This document shows, piece by piece, positions 19,515 through 31,500 of a stretch of 64,000 nt of DNA. Numbering within the stretch: the first letter of the stretch is position 1; every line of letters starts with the position of its first letter. The position numbers were made by a program, and so were the translations under genes. Origin of the DNA: Girardinichthys multiradiatus (lineage: Eukaryota > Chordata > Actinopteri > Cyprinodontiformes > Goodeidae); NCBI RefSeq assembly GCF_021462225.1, contig NC_061794.1, positions 39,122,914 through 39,186,913 on the forward strand, read 5' to 3'. The notes under the pieces were generated by a model, which did no database searches, had not been told where the DNA came from, and worked only from the letters and a program-made list of their open reading frames with translations.

Positions 19515-22500
19515 GTTGGAACTGTCTGATGATCATGGTGGGCAAAAATTAAGCCGAGGGCGAAGCTTTCATCTTTTAGAAACAGACTTAATATGAGTTG
19601 TCAAACGAGCATGTTCTCGATCCATGTTTTGGGTCGGACCGTTTTGATGATTCACGGGTCGTAATCTTGAAGTACGTCCCATCGCAGAGCTCTAAAACTG
19701 AATGTTGGTGATACACTAAAACGTTATTTTAAATATGAATCTCATTACAGGAATCTTAAAAATCTATTTTGTTACTAGAAACCTTCTTTATTTAATCTTC
19801 ATAGGTAATCACTTGTTTTTTCCCTCCACATGCACCTCTTAGTATGTGCCCCAACAGTCTCTCCATCATGGCCGTTGCTGTTGTATTAAGTAAAACCAGA
19901 ATTTTATTTTAAAGAATAACTAAAGTTGTATGTTAATAATCATTTGACCCCGGAAGAAGAACAAGTAAATCCCTGAAGGCCTAAATGTTGTATATTCATG
20001 CCCTTGATGAGTATTTGTAAACCTTTGATCAGAAAAACCCAACTTTTTTGTTTGTCTTTTTGTGTTTAACATTAACAGGCCAATTGTTAAATGTGAGAAA
20101 ACGCAACAGATGTTTCTAGGGTAAATTTAGAAAGGAAGAGCCCACCCCCCCCTCACACGATTCTCCACACATGCATAGGTTCAGTTTTATCACACACAGC
20201 ACTCACACTTAGACTAACACTAATATAATACTGTTTTTGGCTTGTTTTCCCACAGGAGATTCGCCAGCAGTCTTGTGAATTACCCTGCAAGGTTGCCAAA
20301 TTTCCCGAAAACAAGAATCGGAACCGTTATAGGGACGTCAGCCCCTGTGAGTTGCTCTTTGCCTTCCTGTACCAATGCAGATGTTTAAAATGGTCTGGAT
20401 GCTAGAAAAGACCTCAAAATTCAAGATAACTGAGACGTGTTGTGTTTTCATTCTACAAAGCAACAGCATTATGATGCCTGATAAGTCGCAGTGGAATATA
20501 CACAAATACAGCCGCTTACTGCCATTTCACCTCAGGCACTGTAATAATTATTTAAAAGTAAAGGCACTGTGGTATTTTAGTACAAATGGGCTGTCAAAGT
20601 ACTACAAGTCAGCTTTATTAGTCTAAGACTATAAGTATATCATAGGTGAAAGTAGATGACTATAGTGTAATAATAAAGCCAGGTTATGACTGTGTTGTAA
20701 ACTTAGCTGATCCTATCTCGAAAAATAATTTTTTCTTTTCATCCCGGCGACAAAAGAGCCCACAAAAGCCACTTCTTATACGTTATTAGTTTGATTACTC
20801 CGTTTATCTTGAACAAGTTATGTTTTCACCCAATTATATCAAGTTAATGTCAGTATTTAAAATAATTTATTACAGAGTTTAACAGTTGAACTTTGGTGAT
20901 TTCCTCTTTTTTTTTTAACACTGAATAAGCTACGCAAAAATTGTGCAGGCAGCGTTGCAAATAGTTACAGTTTTTCATATTCGCATTTAACGAGATGTGA
21001 AAATGAGGAACCTGAAACTTAGTTGTACTGTTTACTTTTTATCTGAAAGATTCTTTGGCTGGTACCTCCCAGAGTTAAATTCACAGGACTGATGTTTTAG
21101 TTTGTCCAGCAACATTGTTTTCTCACAAGCGGGGGTGTGTGGGAGGGTTGGTTTAGGTTTAAAATTGAAGAACAAAACTGACAGTTTCTTTTTCCCCCTT
21201 TCTACAGTTGACCACAGCAGAATATGCCTACAGCTTGGTTCAAATGACTACATTAATGCCAGCCTAATAACTGCAGAAGAGGCACAGAGAAATTATATTC
21301 TTACTCAGGTAAGCATCCAGGAAGATTCACCGGATTCTACTGGAAATACTGCATTTCTGAAGGCGTACTCAGAATGTTACTTTGTTTGATAATTAAACAC
21401 ATCTGTAATATGTTGCACAGCCTTGATGCAAATAATGTGTCAACCGTAAGTTCATACCTACATGCAAACCTTTCGGTACAATTTAAGAATGGATTAGATA
21501 ATGTGACATTTATATTAGATAAACACTAGAGAATGACAAAAGAATCTGGTTTAAATTCCCTGCTGTGCATAAACTGGATTCTGTGTATTTGGATATAAAA
21601 TTCATCTGTCATGTAAAGTTCTTTGTTGGTTACGCTTCTATAGAAAAATACATTGAACTTCATTTAAAAAGCATACACTGGCGTTTCCAGTATTGTGCTC
21701 ATAGGATGTGGAGAATATGACAAAATTTTCATCCAGAATATTTTGATCTTATCTTTTCTTTGTCCAAGTAGACATATCTACCTTCATTTACACATTTCTA
21801 CTAGAAAGACGAGTTTGAGGTGCCACCCGTTATTGACGCATGCTGTGAATTAATTAATACGTTACGGAGCCTTGCAAAACTTTCCATACCACTCTATCTT
21901 TATCTCATTTTGTCCCGTGCGACCATTAAAATGAATTTCATTTTGATTCAATGTGAAAAAACCAACAAAAATAGTAGAGCATAATTATGAAAGTGGAAGG
22001 AACGGGTAGACGGGTTGTCAAAATTATTTACAAATAAAAATCTAAAAAGAGGGGCTTGCTTTTGTATTAATTTCCCCTGACTTAATACTTTGTAGAACTA
22101 CCTTGTGCTACAGTTACAACTGCAAGACTTTTGGGGTATGTCTCTTAACATGATGCTACCATCCGCCACCATGTTTTTCAGTGAGGATGTGTTCGAGGTG
22201 ATGGTTAAAAGCCGTAGGGTTTGCTTAAAGTTCGGTTTTGGTTGCGTCTGACCGCTGCATCTTCCTTTGCAGTCCTGCCATACTCTTTCCATACTTGGAT
22301 GATGGATTGAACTGAGCTCTGTGAGATGTTCAAAGCTTTGGGTGCTGTTTTTATAACCTACCTCTGCTTAATACAAGTGCATGCCACAGTTTTGTTCAAT
22401 TCCAGCTTCCTCCTGCCAGATGTTGATGTGCTCCTGGGCAAGGCCCTTAAGTTGAAGCTGCCTACCGATCTGTGAACCAGCGTATGAATGTGTGCTCATT

Positions 22501-25500
22501 TGTGAGTGGTCATTATGACAGGAAAAGCGCTATATAAGTTTAGTGCATTTACCGTTTCAGTGCTGCTCCAGTTGTGCACGGGAAAAAGGTGTTTTCCTGC
22601 TTCATAGAGTTGACGCATCCTTTGAAGGTTGTAAAGTTTAACGACTAATATTTCAGCTGGAGCTGTGCAGAGCTCTCTCTTCAAAACGGAGAACTGTCTG
22701 TGTACATCTGAACACACAGGGCAGGTCACATGACACAGATGGACAGGAAGCTGCAAACGTCTTTTAACTCTGGAAGTCATAAAGAGTAAAAAACAGTTCG
22801 ATAGTTTGAAGAAAATCAAAATTAGTTTGATTTTTTTTTTATGCAACTGTTTGGCCTACAGAGGAGGTGGCTGATATACAATCAGAGAACCAACAGAGGT
22901 ATCCGGAGTTGAGGTTAATCTGATACCTGGTTGTGTAAAAATCAGCGTATCCGGAGTCTGGACCCTGAAGTATAACCTGGATTGGCTCGGGGGTTTCTTC
23001 AATTCTAGCTAAGGAGACTGCAGGTTAAAATTCTCAGCAGGTCTTGGCAGCAGGTATTGAGCATTTACTTCCTCTCATGGGGTGCCTTGAATGGAACAAT
23101 TAGACCTTAAGTGTCAAGGCTGCATGATTGGCAATGAACCATCCCAGAAACTGGTGGACATGTAGCTGGGGCTGGCTGTGATCCTCAGGTCCGAAGGTGT
23201 CTGCATCTTGGTCTTAGAGGCTATGTGTCGGCCTTTGCAGCCGTACTTGTAGTTTTTGTTTTATTTGTCCATAACTTTTAAAATGTGTTCAAAACCATTG
23301 ATTCTATGACTGATTTACAAAGTTACAATTGAAATAATAGAGTTTGTCTTCCAGGCAGTCATGTGACAACCTCCCATAGAGGTGCATCTTCTTTTCCAGC
23401 TTTTTTAAAGATGTATCTTGTGATTCCATATAAGAATAAATGTTAACCCTGGAAAATATGCCTTGTTTAACACTACGACTCCCAGAATTCTAACACGACC
23501 AGAACTCCCAAGCCTGTCAATTTGATGGCGCGCATTCTGGATGCGAGGGCGGTGATGACATCATCACATTCCATTGGTCAGAATCCTAAAGGTTTTCTGG
23601 CACGCTGTAAAATTATGCAAATAGTATTTGATCAAAACCTATTATGTTTTATTATTATTTATAAATAGTATTGAAAAATAACACATGGTAGCTTTACTAA
23701 TCTGACCAAAAGCTGGACAGCTCCCTGTTACGCCCTCCTTTCACTCTGCGGACATAAACTAGTGCTAAAACGCCTTCAGCTCATCCACACTCATGTCCCG
23801 GGAGGAATTCTCTCCTAAAACTCTGCGGGCCTCAGCCACAGTGCAGCCCTGAATGTGGATGAGCATCCAGCAAGCAGAGGAATGCGGTGTGGGCGTCTTG
23901 GATCTGGCCCTTTGCGTAATGGGTCCCTCTGCCTCTGTCAACGCGTTCTGGCTATGACGCCTCCCTCTCCTTCCCTTCCACTGTCCACACTGCCATCCTT
24001 TCCTATCTCCTCCTCCTTCTCAGCTGTGCGCTTGTCTTGAGATGAAAACGCTGTGAAGCACAGAATAGATCATTGTTATTAGGCTACTATACCTATCTAT
24101 GGCCTAACTTATTGTTTATTTTTTTGTCCATTGTCAGTACCTTGCTTTGTAGTTTCTCTCCTGCCAGTGAGCTGGATTGCTGGGTTTATAGCTGAGGACT
24201 GGGCGGCTGGCTTGTCTTCCTGTCTCTGAACTTGTGCTGATTGTGGCACCGTTGCTATATAAATAGTTTATAGATTGTTAGTTTACTAATCTGTAAACTA
24301 TAGCCTAAAATGATAAAATCATTACATAGGCTAGTGCTTTACTAACTTGAAGTAATGCGTTACCCCCCCCTCCTGCTGAAGGGACGACTCGTCTTTGTTT
24401 TAGCCGGGGGAGCCTCACTTTCATCCTTCTCGCCCCCAGAATCACACTCATCTAGTTTTTGAAGCATTTCCACTGCCTCTTGAGTTAAAAATCCATTTGT
24501 AGGATGCCAGTAATCTCCTTCTCAGACAGCGTCCTAGAGTGGCGGTTGCTAGGCAACGCCCGCCGCGGGGGGGCGGGGATCGATGTAAATAATAGGGCCG
24601 TCAAAATAGCGGCTGTGGTAGTTAGAAGTAGAAATACTTAGATCTTGCATTTACTTTATTTTTTAAAAATAGAGACACAGGAACACACAAGACACAGGTT
24701 TAGAAAAAGTCAGGATGCCAGGAAGATAAGAGTTTTGATAAACCAGAGTTATGGGATGTCAAACTTTCAAAACCGTCAAATTGACGGCCCTGGGAGTTCT
24801 AAGTGAAATTATGAAATATAGGAGAAAAGTTGGGTCTGCCATTAAACCTTTTCCTAAAGATAAGTAAGTTCTTGGCTAATATAGTAAGACTAAGCTTAAG
24901 GTTCAATGTTTTCACTGCTGTTTCTTTTTAGGGACCCCTTCCAAGTACATGTGGTCATTTCTGGGAGATGGTGTGGGAACAAAGGACCCGCGGTGTTGTG
25001 ATGCTGAACCGGGTCATAGAGAAAGGCTCTGTAAGCACCAGTTGGCTTTTCTATCAGTGCATCAAATTGTATCTCTCTGCCTTCATGTTCCTTGTGTGTT
25101 TCATTCACTCTCATTTGGATTTAGATCAAGTGTGCCCAATATTGGCCCCACAGAGAGGAGAAAGATGCCATCTTTGAAGATACCTACTTCAAGGTTACTC
25201 TTGTCTCAGAGGACATCAAATCATACTACACAGTCCGGCAGCTGGAGTTGGAAAACCTGTCTGTGAGTTGTTCCTCTCTCCTTTGAGTTAGTGCAGTTAT
25301 TCTCAAACTGTGGGGCGCGCCCCCTAGGGGTGGCGTGGCGGCATGACGTGGGGTGTGAGAACAGCCTTGCCTTCTGTTTTTTGTCCAGAAAACACAACGC
25401 ACAGAACTAACGTGAATGTCGGAGGACTTGGAATGATTCAGAGGGTGACAAAATAAACAAAACAAGTAGGGGAAACACAGATGGATCCAGAGAGGGACTT

Positions 25501-28500
25501 CTGTTTGTAAAATGGAGAAATATATTACAGAGGCAAAAAGAAAAATAGGCAACATGTCGGGGAAATCCAGGACAAAGACAAACGAGGACAATGAATGAGA
25601 GAACTTAATATTTTTTGCCAAATTGTTCACTTGTCTTTGTTGTTTACTCTGGTTGTACCTTATTGTTCTTGTAGTGTTTGCAGTCGATAAAAAGCAGTTA
25701 GTAGCGAGTAATTCTGTGATACTATTAAGTTAGTTAGCACACGCTCATTCATCTCATTCATCTTTGTTGCCAAACATATATAGATTTTTTTGCTGTTGTA
25801 AAATATGTGGTTGCACATTGTATGTTATTATCTGTTTTGAAGAAGACTAGTCATAATTTTTATCTTCTTCTATAATAGTTTCATTTTTTCTACCCATTTT
25901 GTTTGAAGTTTTGGGGCCTAAACAGTTTTTATTCTTCAAAGAGAGGCGCAACAGAAAAAGTTTCAGAACCACTAGGTTTGTGACGGAGAACTATTCTGGT
26001 GCAGAATAAATACAGGAGCTAGGTGCTAGCTCTATATACGGCTGCCAATGTGTGTGATTGTAGTCCACAAGCATGTTTTTTTTGTTTGTTCCTGTAAAGA
26101 AGTATTTGAACTGATCAGAACTGAAGAACTGAAACATCATATGAAACAAATTTCCTTCTTTTCACTTCTCTTATCCACATTTTGTCGGTTTCAAATTTGT
26201 TGAAACTGCACCTTTTTCTTGCTGTTAATGCCATTTCTCAGCGTAATGAAAAGAGTCCCGACCGACATGCACTTATTATTTTTTGCCACATACCCTTGGT
26301 TGTTGGCTTTCTCTTAACATTTTCACTGTGATCTGTCTCTGCAGACTCAACAGACTCGTGAAATTTTACATTTTCACTACACCACCTGGCCTGACTTTGG
26401 GGTACCAGAGTCTCCCGCATCCTTCCTTAACTTCCTCTTTAAGGTGCGAGAATCGGGCTGTCTGAATTCAGAGCACGGACCGGTGGTGGTGCACTGCAGT
26501 GCTGGTATTGGACGCTCTGGTACCTTTTGTCTCGTGGACACCTGCCTTTTATTGGTTTGTACAGACTTGTTGTATAGACTTATTAGCACAGCCTTTTGGT
26601 TTTATTATGGGGGAAATAGGAGCTTAATTTAAACACTTTCAAGAATTCAAGCATGGTGTTTTGGTGTTTGCAGATGTCCCTTCGTAAAGACCCGTCTTCA
26701 GTGCGTATTCGCGATGTGCTGCTGGAGATGCGGCGTTATCGAATGGGTTTGATACAAACTGCAGATCAGCTTCGCTTCTCCTACCTTGCTGTCATTGAAG
26801 GTGCCAAGTACATCAAAGGAGACACATCTCTCCAGGCAGGTTCCTCTTTGCTGCTCTTTTTCTTAACTCATAATTTTAATTGGAGCATCTTTTGTTTTCT
26901 CAGATTAACCAACTATGTTTGCAGAATGTGTTTTAATTAATAAAAAAAAATTTATTATTTTTTTATTCCTAAGGAGTCATGGAAAGAGCTCTCAAATGAG
27001 GAAGACGATCCTCCAGAGTTCACCCCTCCCCCTCCTCTTCCTCCTCCCAGAGGCCCTCACAACGGCAGAGTGCCGCCATCTTTTTTCCCAGATAATGTAG
27101 ACTTCATCCAACGTGTGGAAACTTCCCAACAGGGGTGAGCATCCAAAATACTGATTTGTGTTATCTAGAAATGTACATGTGCATCTCAATAAAATACTCG
27201 TAAAGAGTTATTTTTATCTAAGTGATTTAATTAGAACAACGTTCTGATGTCGTCTAGACTGATCACACAGTTACAGCCCATGTGTACCTTTTAGAGGAAG
27301 ATTGTTTTACTTCTCGTCAAAGACTGCAGGCTGAATCATTTTCATAAGTTAATGATGAGATGAGAATTTATCACATTTTTACTCATCTTTAAACCGCGGT
27401 GCTCAAACCAGTATTAACACAGCAACCAGGGCCGGTTTCATGCAGGTAACCTGCCTCAAATGTTCCATCTAATTTAGATTAAGTTTCTTAGAAGCGATTT
27501 ACATGAATGCCAGCCGATTGCATTTATTTCTAACACTAGTTTTTCCCAGTCCACCTGTTTCTCAGGTCTGACTGATTTACAGGAACCGAGGTCTCCAGCC
27601 GCTGCTCTGTTCAAATCTACTTGAGTTGTATGCAGTCACATTAACAAATAGGCACTCACTGTATATGTGGATCTCAATAGATTAGAATAATGTTGGAAAT
27701 TTATTTCAGTAATTTAAGAGTCAAATTCATAATCATTCATTAAATAGACTCATCACAGAGTGATATATTTCAAGCAATTATTTGTTAAACTTCATGATCT
27801 TTAAAGGCCAAGAAAACCCAGAATTCAGTTTCTCCAGAAATAGTACAAAAGACAAAATACAAAAAGGATTTTTAATATGGAAATGTCAGCTTACTGATAA
27901 GTATTTCCATGTGCTGTACAGTTTATGCACTCAATGCTTGGTTGGGGCGACATTGCATGAGTTACTGCATTAATGCAGTGTGGTATGGGGGCTATAAGCT
28001 TACGGCTCTCCTGAGGTGTTAAAGGAGCCCACGGTTGCTTTAATAGCAGCCTTCAGCTCGTCTGCATTATTGGGTCTGCTTTCTGTCTACCTTTTGACAG
28101 TCCTCCAAACACTCTCTGTGGGTTTAGGTCAGTTCAGTTTGTTGGTCAATCAGGCACCGTGGTGTCATGGTCAGTAAAGCAGAACTGGTACTTCTGTTGG
28201 TGTGGGCAGGTGCTGAAAATAAGAACAGCATCTCAATAAAGCTTGTCCGTTGTGCTCTAAGATTTTCTGATAGATGTTTGGTCTGACTCTGGACTTGAAA
28301 AGACTCGGCAGCAGATCACATGGATGTCTCCATGTGTTTTGTGACATGACTAATGCTGCAACGGGGGTAGAGGTCAACCTGCCTCTGCAACATAGCCACA
28401 GGCCCTCATCGGCAGACTTCTTAAGAGTGAGCTGGCTTCGCAGGTTGGGGGAGTTATGCAGTGACGACATATGGTTTGCGCAACCAACCAGCAAGCAAAA

Positions 28501-31500
28501 ACAACACTCAGAAGTCATTTCAGGCAAGAAGAGTAAGGAGGACAACGCTGATTATTCAATTCAATTTATTTATATAGCGCTAATTCACAACACATCGTCT
28601 CAAGGCACTTCACAAAAGTCAGGTACATACATTCCAATTAATCCTAACCATTGAACAGTGCAGTTAGATTCAGTTATTTATTCAAATTGGATAAAAAGTT
28701 TTTCTATCTAAGGAAACCCAGCAGATTGCATCCAGTCAGTGACTTGCAGCATTCACTCCTGGATGAGCATGTAGAGACAGTGGACAGTCACTGGCGTTGA
28801 CTTTGCAGCAATCCCTCATACTGAGCATGCATGTAGCGACAGCAGAGAGGAAAAACTCCCCTTTAACAGGAAGAAACCTCCAGCAGAACCAGGCTCAGTG
28901 TAAGCGGCCATCTGCCACGACCAACTGGGGTTTGAGAGAACAGAGCAGAGACACAAAAAGAACACAGAAGCACTGATCCAGGAGTCCTTTTTATGGGGAG
29001 GAAAAGTAAATGTTAATGATGTAGCTCCTTTAGTCGTTTCACCTAGAAAGAAAGAACAGATAAACTCTGAGCCAGTTTTCAAGGTTAGAGTCTGAAAGAG
29101 AGCACATATAATTAGTTACAGTAAAAGCTCAGTCAATTTCCATGTCTAGGAGAGAGAAAGGGTTAAACACTGAAAGACAGGGCTATGTGGATCATCGGTA
29201 GAGGGTGAGCATTAAGTTGTTACTAGCAGAAGCTCGGACGATTCCCCTCTCCAGAAAGGTGTCACAGGTAGACACAGAGCCAGGCCAGGTGTAGCTTCTA
29301 GGAAGAGAAAAGAGAGAACAAGGTTAAAAGCTGAAATAACAGCAAATAATGCAAAATTGGAGAGTAGTGTGAGAATGTAGCAAAGAGGGTGAAAGTGGTC
29401 GTTATGTCCTCCAGCAGCATAAGCCTATAGCAGCATAACTACACAGATAGTTTCAGTTCAGATTATTTAGTTAAACGGCGCTTATTTACAACAATGTCGT
29501 CTCAAGGCACCCCATAAAAGGTCCCACTGATGGTCATTGTTATACTAAAAACCACAAGGATTGGGATACCTCTCTCTGTCAGACTGATTATAACCATTGG
29601 AAAAGAGAAGGGGTCATACAGGTAGCAGAAATGAAGGGTGTGTTTGCACCTCAACCATAACTGAGCCGGTTTAGACTAAACCTGACTCCCCCTTACTCCA
29701 TCCAACATGGAGGGAGGAAGGCTCCCTCCCTGATAACCTAAGCCACTCTAACTATAAACTTTATCAAAAAGGAAAGTTTTAAGCCTAGCCTTAAAAGTAG
29801 ACAGGGTGTCTGCCTCACGGACCAAAACCGGGAGCTGGTTCCACAGGAGAGGAGCCTGATAACTAAAGGATCTGCCTCCCATTCTACTTCTAGAGACTCT
29901 AGGAACCACCAGTAAACCTGCAGTCTGAGAACGAAGTGCTCTGTTAGGAACATATGGAACAATCAGATCTCTGGTGTATGATGAAGCTAGATCATTAAGG
30001 GCTTTATATGTGAGGAAAAGTCATCCAAGTTTTTACATCTTCAAGACATGCTTGTAGTCTATCTAACTGGTTGGGTTCATCAGGATTTATGGAGAAGTAA
30101 AGCTAAGTATCATCAGCGTAACAGTGAAAATTTATCCCATGCTGCCTAATAATTTGACCTATTGGAAGCATATATATAGTATGATGCTGATGTCGATGCT
30201 ACACAACACCTCCTGTCGTCCCCCATAGCCAGCTGTTTCTACTTGTAATTTATGAATAGTCAGAGGCAGCTCTGAGGCGGCTTGTCTTTGCAGGTTTTTG
30301 ACAAATGTTGTGTTAAAGGGGCTACTGACTCCATTCACAGCTCATGCCTTATAAAGTTCCTCTAAATTCTTCACACCTTTTTGCGCCATACTTTTTCCGC
30401 CCACTCAACTTTCCTTTTAATATGCTTGGATGGAGCACTCAAAGATCAGCCAGCGATGACCTTTTGAGGCCTACCCCATCTCGTAGTGGCTTTCAGCTTG
30501 GCTAAAATTTCAGCAGTAAAATCTGTCGTCTGATTGGTCTTATTTGTTCTAAATGTCAGTGAAACTGAATTTGGGGATTTTTCAGCTGTAAGCCATGATA
30601 TTAAAACTTAACAAAAATAAATGCCTATTTGTGTCTAACGCAGTGGAAAATAACTATCAAGAGTCAATTATCTCAGTCCCTGCTTAACGAAGGGGGACTT
30701 GTTGTTCATGTAAACTCTTGTGCACTAAATGTTGCTCTCATTTATCTGTGTAATTATGTCTGAAGGGATTTGAGCCGTGACATTATGACGGCTCACTGCT
30801 ACTGTAATGTCTCATGTAATGTTTTCATGCAGACCAGAGCTGAAAACTCAGCATGGCAAATGTTTTTTTTAATTTTGGGCCAAATTTAGGAGGATAGGAA
30901 ACAAGTACTTTCAAATCAGGTTTTGTTTGTTTAAAACTGAAGCTTGAAACTGATTTGATCCAATTTAGGCATAAAGAAACATGCGGTTTTCATGTCAAAT
31001 AGGCCGAGTCATGATGGTAACTGAACTTCTGAGAGTGAATCTTAATGTTTGTCTGAACGATTATTTGAAATTAATCATGAGTAATCTAATAATAATTTTA
31101 GGAAATTGTGGAAAAATTATTTTGCATGAAATCAAACCTTTTAAATAAGAGGTTAAATATTTGTAAAGTTGTGTTGATGCCCACAGTCTAAGCACTTTGT
31201 AACTTAAAAAAGTCATATTTTAAAATGTTGACTTCAAACTTTGCACATCTTTGACAAAATGACTTAATACAGTCATAGTTAAAGAAAATATCCCTCTGGC
31301 AGTTCTCAGGTTTTACATATCGGGACATAATAAAAATGATCTGATCTATAACAGGTTTAAAGTCATTTAAATCTAACATCAAGTATACATAAACACACAG
31401 CAGATTACAAACTGTCATTATTAGAAAGAAATGAAACCAAAATGGTGCGTGGAAAACATAGTACACCAGTTGCTCCTTCTATAGGATTTAAGAGAAACGC

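Noticed and set aside
26836..26940. Exon 7 of ptpn1 continuing past 26,835 ([14 protein letters not shown])
   Set aside because: The continuation diverges at once from the conserved WKEL region, and the homologous sequence resumes at 26,974.
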